Shown here: one piece after another, positions 1-11,156 of the stretch
Layout: each line of letters begins with the position of its first letter
How positions within the stretch are numbered: position 1 is the stretch's first letter
NCBI RefSeq assembly: GCF_023091745.1
Contig: NC_068920.1
Coordinates: forward strand, 123,536,622-123,600,621
Origin: Budorcas taxicolor
Taxonomy: Eukaryota > Chordata > Mammalia > Artiodactyla > Bovidae
DNA length: 64,000 bases
Reading direction: 5' to 3'
Notes under the pieces: generated by a model
Told to the model about the DNA's origin: nothing
What the model saw: the letters and a program-made list of their open reading frames with translations, nothing else
Databases searched by the model: none
Made by a program: the position numbers and the translations under genes

Positions 1-884
1 ATGAAAGCTTACCTTGTTAAAAGGTAACTAGACATATCCCAGTAGAATTGAGACAATGTTTGATTAAGCCAGATTTTCCTACTTTATATTCAAGGAACAA
101 ATTAAAGAATAATTGAGATCCTTTTCAGATCTTTTATAAGCTGCATATATAAAGCTTCAGCTCCAGGTGGCAAAGCAATTAGCTGATGAATAAAATCAAC
201 CCCACTGTCATTCGTCAGATGTTTAAATTCTATAAACCAGATAAATTAATGTGTTCCTTAAGCCAAATAAACGGTCATGCTCTCCATGTTACCACTCAAT
301 TCCCTTGGGGAAAGGTTGGAAGCCTGTTCATAGAATGGCTAGGATCTGCTTAATCAGAAAGGTTGAAATTAAGTTGCCCATTTGATTTTTTGGAATAAAT
401 GTCCTCCTGGTACAAAACCTATTTTCCAAGCAAGGTTTTTAGATGTGATGGCTTGGTTTGTTCAGTAGCCTAAGGAGACAGCTGGACTCAGGGATACATT
501 CTCCCAGTTGAGTTCATTTCCCTGTACTTGGCAGGAAAGTTATTTATAAGCAACTGAAAGTGCTCTGGTTTCATTTATTCCTTGTTCCTGAGTATTAATA
601 CAGAGAATTAGAACCTATCCTGCCTTTTATGCTTCCAGATTAATCTGTCAGAGATGAGTCTGAGTAAGTGCAACTTAATCTCCATCAAATGATGATGACA
701 TGGGAGCCTTTTCCAACATTGACATCTAGATAAGGTAGACCTAAGGTCCAGAGGACGTTGTTTTATTAGTGGGTAACTAACTTGTTGATCAGTTCCGCTC
801 TGCACTGTCAGCACTGCTTTTGGGACTCGCTCACTGGTCTTTTACGCTTTGCCATCTGGTTTGCTGTCATGGTGTTGATACCTG
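1..884. other. no gene or recognised repeat
   Basis: AT-rich sequence without a convincing open frame, splice-bounded exon or repeat I can name. Short open frames here have no recognisable protein similarity. Confidence 0.5.
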
Positions 885-1005
885 GATCACTGTGGGTGCT
901 ACAAGAGTGCAGTTCTGTGACCAGGAGCCTCCGTCACCTGGGAGCTTGCTGGAAATGCAGAATCTCAAGTCCTCCTGACCAACTGAATCATTGTCTTCAT
1001 TTTGT
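885..1005 (-). repeat. MER5A-like hAT fragment
   Basis: The stretch carries the reverse-strand MER5 signature: a 'tcacctgggagcttgctggaaatgcag' type core (quoted over 920-970), followed by 'aatctcaag' and a degraded 'ctgaatca'. MER5 elements are short non-autonomous hAT-Charlie transposons. The open frame crossing it is not a gene. Family call by eye. Confidence 0.5.
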
Positions 1006-1761
1006 TTGATTCATGCAACAGAAAAGCTTGAGCAGCATTGTGTTAGAGGGTACTGCCTTTTCAAATATAGGCAGGGCTGGGGTTATGAAGCAAGCATATG
1101 GTCAACAGGAATATCCAGTTTGTCGATTTTGTGAATCTTACAGTCTCTTTTCTCTTTTATTCCATTAGCCACTAGCACTTAAAAAAGACGTTAACAAAAA
1201 AGAAGAGCTAGAACTCATTTATTATAATATTGATTATTGGAGTCCAGCATTCTTCAGGAACTGTAACAAAAATTGGCAATTATTTATAGAAATTGAATTT
1301 AGATTTTGCAGTCATTACCAAGAGGACGCTGGATGAATTTTCTTGTTGAACTGCCAGCTAGCTATCTATTAAGTACAAAATATTGGTCCCAATATGGTAT
1401 AGTAGAGAGACAACTGGATTGGATGTTCAGGCACCAACTTATCATCTGATTATGGGCAAGCAGTTTCACTTGGAGCTTGATTTCCTTGTGCATAAAATGA
1501 GGAATTTGGAAGCAGATGATTCTAGGGTCTCTTAAAGGTCTGAATGTTCAAGATTTGATGTGACAGTGAGGAAGTCTGAGTAAGATGTTCTGAATATATT
1601 AACTCAGAATTATTCCAGGAGCCGGAAACCAACCCCACACATGAATTCTCCTGATGCTGTTGGAGTAATATCATCCCTAGCATTTGTTTGGCAAATGTTT
1701 GGAAATTCTCTAACCATATGAGTTCCTAGGGATCAAGAGGCAGACATTTGGGTGTGATGTA
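1006..1761. other. no gene or recognised repeat
   Basis: About 750 bases with nothing I can identify. No long open frame on either strand. Confidence 0.45.
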
Positions 1762-1799
1762 GGTGTGTGTGCATCTGTGTGTGTGTGTGTGTGTGTGTA
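1762..1799. repeat. (GT)n microsatellite
   Basis: Interrupted GT repeat; the uninterrupted part is about 12 units at 1776-1799. Candidate length polymorphism. Confidence 0.9.
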
Positions 1800-2379
1800 C
1801 ACATTTGCAGTCTATAGGGGCTCTGTGAATATTCATGTTGCACAGGCACTGGAGGGAATGAAGCAGCAGCATAAATATGTTTTAATGCAAGAAAGAATAT
1901 GAAATTCATGAATAGCAGAATGAAGTAACGCTCAACATAATTTTTGCTGTAAAATGAAAATTTACAGCAAAATGATATTTCCCAACCCCTGGTGTGTTGT
2001 GTACTGTTATTGTGTGTGTGTTTTTTTTATGATAATCTATCTTCTCTCTCTCTCTTCCTTCTTCAACATGTTTTATTCTGGTTTTCATTTTTCACTTTGA
2101 GGTTTACTTCGGGTTGTATGTGAATGCTGAAGAAGCTGGGGTGATTATTTACTGCTGCAAAGAGTTACTCTTTGAAGATTTGAAGATGTATTAGTAGAAG
2201 TTAGTTGGTTAGAGAAAAGTCTCCCAGGTTCTCTTGTATTCAGAAGGCAATCCTGGCCAAAAGCTGTGTTGGTGGAGAGATGGCCTATAAAGCTTTTTCT
2301 CATTGGGGAATTGATTCTCACTGATTTATTTGAAGTTTCCTTTCTTCCTTTTTTTCCCCCCTTAACACAAGACTGGACT
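1800..2379. other. no gene; short low-complexity tracts
   Basis: Contains a GT tract running into poly-T near 2012-2029 and a CT tract near 2040-2055. Nothing else recognised. Confidence 0.45.
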
Positions 2380-2485
2380 AATTGCCTACTATGTGCTTGA
2401 AACTGGAAATACAGAGAGAAATAATTCGCCATCACAGCCCTTAAGGGCTCATATCTTGCAGAGAAACACATGGTCTGTAATTTCC
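2380..2485 (-). repeat. L2 LINE 3' fragment
   Basis: Antisense L2 3'-end pattern: 'attgcctactatgtgcttg', then 'aatacagagagaaataa', then a 'gcccttaagggctcatatc' stretch matching the usual 'ccctgccctcaaggagctca'. Heavily diverged. Confidence 0.45.
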
Positions 2486-2947
2486 ATCTCCACTGATAGC
2501 TCTCACTCTGAATTTTATTGTAATGTGAGCATATAAGAAAAGTCATAATGGTTATTTGAAAGCAGTTTCATTTTCTGGTTACATAGTGTTTACTCAAATT
2601 TGTGTAGAGGTGTGTGTGTATGTGTGTGGGGGTGTATCTGTGTGAAGGCTCTGAGTAACGGCTAAAGTGATATTAATAAAGCAGATTTCTGGTCTCCAGA
2701 GGAAGGCAGATTCTCAGTGCAAAGTATGATATATTCCGGGAAGTAGGTTTATTTCTTAAATTGAGTATGCTAAAATACATCCAGGGATCTTTAAGGGCAC
2801 TGCCTTACTGGGAGTCTTCTGGCTCTTAAAATTGACATTTGCAGTGTCTTATTTTATAATTCTGAAGAGATAAATATTCTTTCTTTAAGTTCCACAGGCA
2901 CAAAGACTGTGCTTTTTAAATGCAGAAGTGTGCCTGTCCTAGGGGAA
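2486..2947. other. no gene or recognised repeat
   Basis: Only a GT-rich patch at about 2603-2645 stands out. Confidence 0.45.
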
Positions 2948-3118
2948 TGGTTCTCAAGCTTTGATGGACAAAAACATCGCAGCTAGTTCACAATGCAGAT
3001 TCCCACTGTGGCTTCTTCACACCCCAAATTTTGATTTGGTAGGTGAAAGATAGGGCCCAGTACTCTGCATTTAAATCAGCTTTGCAGGTGATTCTGTTTA
3101 GGTGGTCTGAAGTCATTC
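2948..3118 (+). repeat. MER5A-like hAT fragment
   Basis: Begins with the 'ggttctcaagctttgatg' terminal pattern and contains the degraded 'gcagattcccactgtgg' and 'caggtgattctg' blocks typical of MER5A in forward orientation. Confidence 0.55.
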
Positions 3119-3221
3119 TGGAGAACATGGGTATACCATTTATCCATTGGGATCATATCTAGGCATAAGCCCATCTACTGTATGCTGAAAGTATTTTGAA
3201 ATCCATGATTGAAAGACTGCT

Positions 3222-3506
3222 ATGCAAAGCACCCCACTCCAGTACTCTTGCCTGGAAAACCCCATGGATGGAGGAGCCTGGTGGGCTGCAGTCCATGGGG
3301 TCGCTAAGAGTCGGACACAACTGAGCGACTTCACTTTCACTTTTCACTTTCATCCATTGGAGAAGGAAATGGCAACCCACTCCAGTGTTCTTGCCTGGAG
3401 AATCCCAGGGATGGGGGAGCCTGGTAGGCTGCCCTCTATGGGGTCGCACAGAGTCGGACACGACTGAAGCAACTTAGCAGCAGCAGCAGTAGCAGCAGCA
3501 TGCAAA
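3222..3506 (+). mobile_element. BOV-A2 SINE, complete, with TSD
   Basis: Dimer of two Bov-A units (about 3229-3350 and 3359-3473) joined by a CACTTTCA-rich linker and ending in a CAG repeat tail (to 3500). Each unit has the 'actccagt..tcttgcctgg' and 'atggggtcgc..agagtcggacac' blocks shared with the BovB 3' end. A 7-bp direct repeat ATGCAAA flanks the element (3222-3228 and 3500-3506). BOV-A2 is non-coding and is understood to be mobilised by BovB proteins. The open frames seen here on both strands are by-products of the SINE sequence. Confidence 0.95.
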
Positions 3507-3566
3507 ACATTAGTTTCATGATCTCACCAATGAATAAAGACTCATGAGGCCATATTACATGATGCT

Positions 3567-3790
3567 CAAGAATTTAGTCTCTGTAGTCAGACTGCCTAGG
3601 TTTTAATTTCCACTTTTGTGACTGCTGGAGGCTTTCTAAGACTCAGCTTCCTCAGTTATGCCAGGGATAATAATAATTATTAATTATAATATCAATCTAA
3701 TTAGGTTGTTGTGAGGATTAAGTGAAATAACATATATGAAATTCTTAGCACAGTGTCCAGCACAGAGCAAGTGTTTAATAAATTTTGGCT
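3567..3790 (+). repeat. MIR SINE
   Basis: Forward MIR pattern: 'gtagtcagactgcctaggtt', 'gactcagcttcctcagttatg', 'ggttgttgtgaggattaagtg', then the 'agcacagtgtccagcacagagcaagtgtttaataaa' type 3' end (3749-3783). Ancient tRNA-derived SINE. Confidence 0.7.
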
Positions 3791-4775
3791 ATTTTTTGGA
3801 ATCACAGTAAATAGGATTGCATCCTTTCCCTTTCTTCTTAGGTAACTGTGAGCACTTTGTAGTGTACCAACTTAATCAGCACAGAATCCCCAGGAAATGG
3901 TTGAGGAGTCTTTAGTCGCCTTACAGTGGTCCCTTCGAACTGCCTATGTCACATTTCATCTTCAATCCAATTAGTAGTGGCTTTGCCTCATTGGTTGCAT
4001 CTCTAGGCTTCTTTCAATCCCTGCCATACAAACTGATTTCACACGGAGAGGAGTATAGGGTGTATCTTCCTCTTCTAGGGAGCGCACACATTTTCTTTTG
4101 ATGCAACTGTCATTTACTTGATAAGCTGGAACAGGTAATCTCTGATGAACAGGGTTAATGCAATTGAGCTTCATGGTTTAGACAGAATGGTGGGTGTGGT
4201 CTCAGGTCCCTGATGCAGGGAGACAGGAAGATTCCTAGGATGAATGGCTGCACCTTTCTCACAGACACTGAGCTTTTCGGCTTTGAGTCTCTGGTTGCCC
4301 AAGTATTTATCCAGGAAGTGAGTATAGATTTCCTTGAAAGTGAAAACTTGGGATTGGCCTGATTTATGATGATGTTTCCCAGTGCTTTGCAAAATGCCAG
4401 CCTAGACTGGGATTTTGATTTTCTTGCTGACTGAAATAAAGTTTTATCAGAATCATAAGAAATGATAAACAGACATTGTTATTTCTGTCACTTCTCCACT
4501 GATCCTCAAACTACCACCCACTGACAACATCTGAACGCTGTTCAACCCCCAGAGTTCTGATTTAATCGGCCATGGGTTTGACTTTGGGAGACTGGAAATC
4601 TGAAAAGCTCCTCAGGGGATTCTAATGTTCAGCCAAGCTTTACAGATAAGTCTACACGTTCTCATCTTTGGCTTTCTACAAGCGCATTCCCTCATATATC
4701 AAATTTGTTTTCCAACATACTTTATGAATTTTTGAAAGTAAAGAGACTTTCGGAATTACCCTAGACAAGTGATTG
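3791..4775. other. no gene or recognised repeat
   Basis: About 1 kb of unique-looking sequence. Short open frames on the minus strand have no recognisable domains. Confidence 0.45.
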
Positions 4776-5001
4776 TCAAGCATGGTTGATTTTGTCCCTC
4801 ATGGGATATCTTGCAATCTCTGGAACATTTTTGACTGTCAAAATTTGGGCAGGAGGGAGTGTGTACTATTGACATCTAGGGGATAGGGGCCAGGGACAGG
4901 GCTTAACATCTTATGAAGCACAGGACGCTCCTCTCCCCAGCCCCCAACAGAGGAGTTTCCTGCCGAAGACGTTAATAGTGTCAACACTGAGAAACTGAAA
5001 G
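4776..5001 (+). repeat. short hAT-type DNA transposon remnant
   Basis: Same family as the element at 54958-55153: a 'tttgtccctcatggg' block, 'tctggaacatttttg', 'gacatctagggg', 'aggggccagggac', and a 3' end related to 'aggttgagaaac'. Non-autonomous, MER-type. I do not assign the exact subfamily. Confidence 0.5.
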
Positions 5002-5002
5002 T

Positions 5003-5595
5003 TGCTCAGTCCTGTCGGACTCTTTGCGACCCCACGGACTGTACTGCTGCTGCTGCTGCTGCTAAGTCGCTTCAGTCGTGTCTGACTCTGTGCGACCCCA
5101 GAGACGGCAGCCCATCAGGCTCCCTTGTCCCTGGGATTCTCCAGGCAAGAACACTGGAGTGGGTTGCCATTTCCTTCTCCAATGGATGAAAGTGAAAAGT
5201 GAAAGTGAAGTTGCTTAGTCGTGTCCGACTCTTAGTGATCCCATGGACTGCAGCCCACCAGGCCCCTCCATCCATGGGATTTTCCAGGCAAGAGTACTGG
5301 AGTGGGTTGCCATTGCCTTCTCTGATGGACTGTACAGTCCATTGAATTCTCCAAGCCAGGATACTGGAGTGGGTGGCCTTTCTCTTCTCCAAGGGATCTT
5401 CCCAACCCAGGGATGGAACTCAGGTCTCCTGCATTGCAGGTGGATTCTTTACCATCTGAGCCACAAGGAAAGCCCAACAATACTGGAGTGGGTAGCCTAT
5501 CCCTTCTCCAGCAGATCTTCTCGACACAGGAATCTAACTGGGGTCTCCTGCATTGCAGGTGGATTCTTTACCAACTGAGCTATCAGGGAAACTCT
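5003..5595 (-). mobile_element. two-headed Bov-tA SINE, split by BOV-A2
   Basis: Read on the minus strand the element has a first tRNA-derived head (5595 to about 5520), a short stretch of Bov-A body (about 5520-5477), a second tRNA-derived head (5475 to about 5395), and the full Bov-A body, which ends at about 5003 after the BOV-A2 insertion at 5045-5326 is removed. The two heads share the 'ctcctgcattgcaggtggattctttacca' type block (5428-5453 and 5548-5573). The same arrangement recurs at 23766-24062, so it is a family feature and not a one-off accident. Confidence 0.8.
5036..5335 (-). mobile_element. BOV-A2 SINE inside another SINE, with TSD
   Basis: Minus-strand BOV-A2 dimer with its tail as a TGC repeat at 5045-5063. 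It is inserted in the Bov-A body of the surrounding SINE. The 9-bp target duplication GGACTGTAC is at 5036-5044 and 5327-5335. The unoccupied target would have been the 14-bp palindrome GGACTGTACAGTCC. Confidence 0.95.
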
Positions 5596-6170
5596 GCCTT
5601 AAACTTGATCCCTCTCATTTTACAAATGGGAAGAAAAGAGATGATATTTAGATCTACACAAGGATTCATGCATAATTACTGGCAGAATCAAATTCCTAAC
5701 AATTGCAGCTTTACAGTGGAACCCTGCCCTTATGCCTCCTCCCTCCTTTTTAACCTACTGCCCTAGGGAAATTTGTTATTCATCTTGTTTCCTTTTCCTT
5801 CTCAAATATCCCCAGGCTCTCAATGGTGGTGACAGGTTTCCTGTATTTTAGTATTTCAAATTTCTTACATTAAAACCTAAGATAAATTGCTTAGGCTCAA
5901 AAAACATCTTTCTTTTTTCCTCTGTAGGAGAGCATAACAACAACTTGGTGCTGGGCCTGGGTTGCTTTGTTCTGAAAAGCAGCTTTGATTAGGAGTTACA
6001 TAAATCCATGATTAATTAAAAAAATGGCCAAATGAGGTAATTGTCACTCCATAAATCTGGTTTGGTAAGCAAAATGTTTCTAACTTAGGCACCCACAAGA
6101 TGAAATTACACAGCGGCAGCGGCTTCGTGGTGATGAGAAGGGTGACGCAGTCTCCTCAGGCCTCCTTCAA
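5596..6170. other. no gene or recognised repeat
   Basis: AT-rich. No open frame or repeat worth naming. Confidence 0.45.
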
Positions 6171-6174
6171 GGCA

Positions 6175-6300
6175 GGGTGTGTGAGCACGTGCCTGCACAT
6201 GTGCCTGTGCGTGCCTCTGGTCATGTGACTGAACGTGACTGTGTGCGTGGTCATGCACGTGACTGCGCTCCAGTGTGCGTTGCGTGATGCTGAGGCACTG
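6175..6300. promoter_or_regulatory. E-box cluster in CpG-enriched patch (speculative)
   Basis: Two CACGTG hexamers (6186-6191, 6256-6261) and two CATGTG hexamers (6198-6203, 6222-6227) lie within 76 bases, two of them in TCATGTGAC or GCACGTGAC contexts that bHLH-zip factors of the MITF/USF type can bind. CpG density is visibly above the surroundings. Part of this may simply be an imperfect GT/GC-rich low-complexity tract. No promoter or transcript start can be shown. Confidence 0.25.
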
Positions 6301-6734
6301 CAGCGTCTTAGCTCCAGAACTGCATGGAGAGAGTTTAGGAAGCGGACACGGGCTTTGATTTCAGGACCTGTGAGTACATCTCCCTTTATCCGCACATTCC
6401 CTCAATCGCTTGCCCCTCCCACCCCAATCTTTCCCTCAGCTAAATAATTAACTGTGATTATTTTTGGAATGTTGGATTTGGGATTATTCATGTGTAAGTT
6501 GTGTTTCCTTTTTACGTCTTTATTCTCTACCTTTTCTGTGAACACGTTTTTGTAATAAAAATGAAACCTTTTAATCAAATATAACTTCAGAATCGCCTGC
6601 GAGCTTCTGAACAAAATCCTGGGGCGCCATCCACAGAGATTGCGATTGGGTTGGTTTGGGGTGGGGTGGGGGGAAAGGATGGCTGAGTTTCCCTCAGAGA
6701 TTCTTCTCTGTGGTTAGGATGAAGCCTCTAGGTC
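6301..6734. other. no gene or recognised repeat
   Basis: Nothing identified. A G-rich run lies at 6648-6675. Confidence 0.4.
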
Positions 6735-7013
6735 TAGGAGAGTGGTTCTCAGCTTTGTCTGCAAAGCTGCAGAAAGACACCGATGCCTGCCTCGGTGCAC
6801 CTGCAGAGGGGTGTTTTTCACTTTTTAAAAATTTTAACTTTTGGATCCACCACATGGTACGTGGGGTCTTAGTTCCCCACCAGGGATGGAACCCCCTGTT
6901 CCCTGCATTGGAAGCCGAACCGTCAGGGAAAATCCCCTGCAGAGGTTCTGATTGAGTCAGTCTGGAGTTGGGCCTAGGCTTTAGAAGTATTAAGTGTGCC
7001 CCCAGGTGATAGT
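6735..7013 (+). repeat. MER5A-like hAT fragment, split by CHR
   Basis: Left part starts with 'agtggttctcagctttg' (6740); right part resumes after the CHR insertion with 'ttctgattgagtcagtctgg' and 'cccccaggtgatag'. The two halves join cleanly across 6810-6935, which supports both calls. Confidence 0.5.
6800..6945 (-). mobile_element. CHR-type tRNA SINE with TSD
   Basis: Antisense CHR SINE of Cetartiodactyla: 'cttagttccccaccaggg' followed by 'tgcattggaag' and a truncated 'cagggaa' 5' end. The 10-bp duplication CCTGCAGAGG is at 6800-6809 and 6936-6945. The block before the final 'cagggaa' is shorter than usual, suggesting a small internal deletion. Confidence 0.78.
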
Positions 7014-7042
7014 GTTATACAGAGGGAAGTTAAATCAGAAAG

Positions 7043-7355
7043 AGAAAAACAAATCCAATATATTAATGCATATATGTGGAATTTGAAAAAATTGGTATGG
7101 ATGATCTTAAATAAAGCAGAACTAAAGACACAAAGAGAACAAAGATAGGGATGCAGAGGGCTGAAGGGGGGGATGGGATGAATTGAGAGACTGGGGTTGA
7201 CATATATACCCTGTTGATACTATGTATAAAATAGATAGCTAATGAGACCCTACTATATAGCCCAGAGAATTCTTACTCAATGCTCTATGGAGACCTCAAT
7301 GGGAAGGAAATCCAAAAAAATATGTATAGCTGATTCAGTAACCCAACATTATAAA
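7043..7355 (+). repeat. L1 3' UTR fragment (cetartiodactyl type)
   Basis: Contains 'tatatgtggaatttgaaa', 'gacatatataccctgttgat', 'aaaatagatagctaatgag', 'tatagcccagagaattctt' and 'agctgattcagtaac', the order seen at the 3' end of ruminant and other cetartiodactyl L1 elements. No coding remains. Confidence 0.6.
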
Positions 7356-7757
7356 TTCCCCCCACCCCTGAAAAAAAAGAGTTCCCCAGGTGATTCAGGA
7401 ATCAGAAGGGCTGCCTGGTATCCCTGAGAAGTTTTTTTGGTGAGGGGAGGTGTCTTGTTTTTGCTTTCTTAACAAGCTTCCCCTGTCAACTGAGAGTTAG
7501 TGATATTGTTCTAAACTTTGAGCATAGCCGATCACAGGACTGGAAACAAGGGTCCATCCCTTTTGGAGGGAGCAGTAACAGTCAACGTTATGGGGACACT
7601 AATTATAAAGATAGATTGTATTTTTAATTGTTGAGAAAAGGATGAGCTTGAAGGAGATTTTACTTATTAAGACTGATTTACCTTCATAAACTACCCTAAG
7701 TAGATTCATAAGAAGCAAGGAGCTGCTTCTGGGGTGTAAACAACCCTATGCAGTAGG
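7356..7757. other. no gene or recognised repeat
   Basis: A short A-run (7371-7380) follows the L1 fragment. The rest is not identified. Confidence 0.4.
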
Positions 7758-7866
7758 TGCTGCTGCTGCTGCCAAGTCGCTTCAGTCATGTCCGACTCTG
7801 TGCGATCCCATAGACGGCAGCCCACCAGGCTCCTCTGTCCCTGGGATTCTCTAGGCAAGAATACTC
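7758..7866 (-). mobile_element. BOV-A2 SINE, truncated
   Basis: One minus-strand Bov-A unit with a TGC tail (7758-7772) and body up to 'ggcaagaatact', where it stops abruptly. The second unit is missing: a 5'-truncated copy. Confidence 0.9.
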
Positions 7867-9873
7867 TTTTTAGTCTCTAGTTACTTTTGCCTCTGTTTCC
7901 TTTTCCTCCTCCCTGTCCCCCCACTTTTTTTCTTTTTTTTAAGTAAGGGAAGTCCTCCTTCCTTGTATCTTGACAGACTCCTCTGTGTTGGCGTTGAGGC
8001 TGAATTCTGGACTTTCCTTTGGTAGAGCAGCCATGCAGCTTTTTAGGCTTATTAAAGGCATGGAATGCTCCCTGTGCCACGACAGAGGGCCTTCCTGGAG
8101 TTCACCTCTGTGAGGGGTGCTAGGAGGGTCTAGGGCTGGGTTGACAGAGGGGGACTCCTAGTAGCAGGCAGGCCCCTGTGGGCCTCAAAAGCCATCGAGC
8201 CCCAGCCGGCTCTGGCTTCCTGCTTCTCCACAGGAGCCACTTGGGAGCAGTGTGGCCATGCCTATGAGGGAGGCTCCGGGAACCTTCCCGGAACTGACCA
8301 GCACAGCCTGGAGCCTGGAGCCTATGGCTGATGACAAGTTAAATATTTCACAGAGTATAAATCTTTCAACTTGCAAATGCTCCTTTGGTGAGAAATCAGA
8401 CAGTGGGTAAGGAGTGGGCAGAATCCTTGCCCCAGTGAACGAAAGTGAGGATGGGAACCCTGGCCTTTGTTCTGTGATTGGATAGTACAAAATTTGTGGA
8501 AAAGAGGATTCTCCGCTTATGGTGGGTCCTGGACGGGCTTCTGAATGGGAGGCACTGATGCTGATCTTTATCTCACTGACAAAAGAGACAAAACAGAGAA
8601 ACTATCACTGGCCTGATGTGATAGCCACCGTGCAACAGCTTCAGGTTGTCAGCTTTTATGACGCAAGTCAAACAGAGGTACATGTGACTCAGGCTCTTTC
8701 TGATCTTGCTTTCATAAGAAACAGTATGAACTTTTCAATCTTATACGTCTGTTCTGGGTCTTTGGATTAGATTCTTTACAGTGTATGTGTCTTGCCACCA
8801 AGGAGCTCACATTTAAAGTATTGTCTTACAAAATTATTATGAAGTATCTGTGAGTGTCTGAGTAACATTGTATTCCTGTTTTTTGGATTGCAGTTTTTTG
8901 TCTTGCTTCCAGGATTTGTTTAGAAAGGGAGAGAAGGAAGGAGTTGAGGTTGAGCAGTGGAGGACAGGAAGCATATGAACAGAGGTGCAGGCACGAGAGA
9001 AAAGTGGGCTGACTAGAGGGTTCCCCAGATTGCCAAGGTCACAGGGCAAGAGGAATTGAAGTGTGAACCTCTGAACTTGATTTGTTGGTTGGCTGTGAGC
9101 TCTCATTGCAGTCATCAGTTCCTTGCTGAGAATAAACCTAACTCTGGGAGGAGAGCAGGGGGAGGAGTTGTTAGACGGGAGAACAAACAGATGCCACTGG
9201 CAGCTTTTTGGCTTCTCCCTAAAAGTCCAGAGAGGTAAAGACCACCTGGCTGCCATCTCTAGTGGTGTGCACCTGGGGTGGATTTCCGAAGCTATGAGAT
9301 GCACTCAGAAGGGGGATTCCTAGAGATCTGATGCTCATGGCCAGCCAGGACCAAGCACACCAACTTGCCTGTCTTTCCTGCAGTTTTTCCCTCTGGAGGT
9401 CAAGACTAGCCAGTTCCTGCTGGGCCAAGTGAGATATTTCCTTCTTGACTGCCTTGGGAGTTTCCCACACCCAGGATAGAAGGGGCTGCCATTGATTTTG
9501 GGGGTGATCTGGTGTCTCTCTTCTTTCTGGAGTTCTGGGGGATCCTAGATTCCCTGGAGCCAAATGGAGATTTTTAGGTATCCTCTATCTGAATTTAGCC
9601 TGAAAGTCAGCACGCCATCACCACAGCTATTTTTCCAGTTACATCCTCAATGACCCATGGACGTAAACAAACTTAGACTCTATGACTAAACAGGTCAAAA
9701 GTCAACCAGACATCACAACTATAAAAAAGTTTCATCATAGAGGCAAGATTCAGGTCTGCCATGTCAAAGTTTTAGGGGCTATGCAAAACAATGAAACAGG
9801 GGCTCGTCCTGGGAACATGCAAATAGCCTATTGTATATTATGACATGGACAGTTCTCCAGGTGAACAGATGAA
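7867..9873. other. 2 kb with no gene or recognised repeat
   Basis: The longest repeat-free stretch of the first 16 kb. It is moderately GC-rich at 8080-8330. Overlapping open frames on both strands (the longest about 155 codons) show no start context, domain or codon pattern that argues for coding. Confidence 0.45.
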
Positions 9874-10425
9874 ACCCATCAGTTCAGTTCAGTTTAGTCG
9901 CTCAGTCGTGTCCAACTCTCTGTGACCCCATGAATTGCAGCACGCCAGGCCTCCCTGTCCATCATCAACTCCTGGAGTTCACTCAAACTCATGTGCATTG
10001 AGCTGGTGATGCCATCCAGCCATCTCATCCTCTGTCGTCCCCTTCTCCTCCTGCCCCCAATGCCTCCCAGCATCAGGGTCTTTTCCAATGAGTCAACTCT
10101 TCACATGAGGTGGCCAAAGTATTGGAGTTTCAGCTTTAGCATCAGTCCTTCCTATGAATACCCAGGACTGATCTCCTTTAGAATGGACTGGTTGGATCTC
10201 CTTGCAGTCCAAGGGACTCTCAAGAGTCTTTTCCAACACCACAGTGCAAAAGCATTAATTCTTCAGCACTCAGCTTTCTTCACAGTCCAACTCTCACATC
10301 CATACATGACCACTGGAAAAACCATAGCCTTGACTAGACGGACCTTTGTTGGCAAAGTAATGTCTCTGCTTTTGAATATGCTATCTAGGTTGGTCCTAAC
10401 TTTCCTTCCAAGGAGTACCCATCAG
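9874..10425 (-). mobile_element. BovB LINE 3' fragment with TSD
   Basis: 5'-truncated BovB, sense on the minus strand, holding the last roughly 530 bases: the C-terminal part of the reverse transcriptase frame (mutated) and the TTCAG-repeat 3' end at 9882-9895. The 9-bp duplication ACCCATCAG is at 9874-9882 and 10417-10425. The 5' truncation is at 10416. Confidence 0.97.
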
Positions 10426-10526
10426 GACTGGCTTACTTACTTTGTAGACAGCTGGAAATGGCAGCACTGATGGAGACCCCAATTCTTGACTACAGGGGTT
10501 TTTATTCTCGTTTAGCTGTGATAATG

Positions 10527-10705
10527 AAGACCATAAGAAACATGTTGGGCACTGTGCTAGGTGAATTAGATTTATTTCTCACTTAATCCTCACAACAACA
10601 TTACGAGGTAGGTGCTATTACCTCTCTATTGTACAGATGAGACTACTTTGTTGAAGAGGTTAAGTTGTGTGTAAGCTCACCTGGATGGCAGATGGAGGAG
10701 CCTTT
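10527..10705 (-). repeat. MIR SINE
   Basis: Antisense MIR: 'gttgggcactgtgctagg', 'cttaatcctcacaacaacatta', 'cgaggtaggtgctatta', 'tgtacagatgag', 'gaggttaagt'. Confidence 0.72.
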
Positions 10706-11156
10706 GTAGCCTGTGTTCTATAGACCCCTCCCCGTTTAGAGGCTTTTAGGGGTATACTCCAGGGTATTGATCCTCATAGATTTTTCTAATATGGATTGGT
10801 AGGCATGAAAGAAAATTCCTCCTCTTCATTTAGATTAATTGTACCAACAAATTAATTGTGAGACCATAAGTCTGAGAGACTAGCTCTCCAGCAAGGTGCT
10901 GAGTGAAATGAAAGACTGCCTTCATTCTAATTGTTCTAAATAGCAGTGTTGAGTTTTCATGTAGAGTTCTTAGTTGTAGGTTTGGACCAACTTCCTCTTG
11001 AAAGGAAGTTGAGAAATCTACAATCCCTAGGTAGAACAACAAACAAAACATTCCCTGCCCTCTGATAGTCATTAAAAACAAAACAAAACAAAGCAAAAGC
11101 TAACAGAACTGAAGTAGGATTCCCTCATTTTGTAGGAGGATGTCTTAAGGGCCATT
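10706..11156. other. no gene or recognised repeat
   Basis: Nothing identified apart from a short CAAAA-rich patch near 11080-11098. Confidence 0.4.

Noticed and set aside
3159..3467. Overlapping open frames on both strands with repeated 'VFQARVLEWG' and 'SCLENPMDGGAWWAAVHGVAKSRTQLSD' like peptides
   Set aside because: These peptides recur wherever Bov-A sequence occurs (5.1, 20.5, 26.5, 30.8, 39.8 kb). They are translations of a non-coding SINE.
9219..9563. 114-codon minus-strand frame in a repeat-free stretch, overlapping a 155-codon frame
   Set aside because: No recognisable domain, no supporting start or splice context, and overlapping frames on both strands of similar length. Expected by chance in moderately GC-rich DNA.
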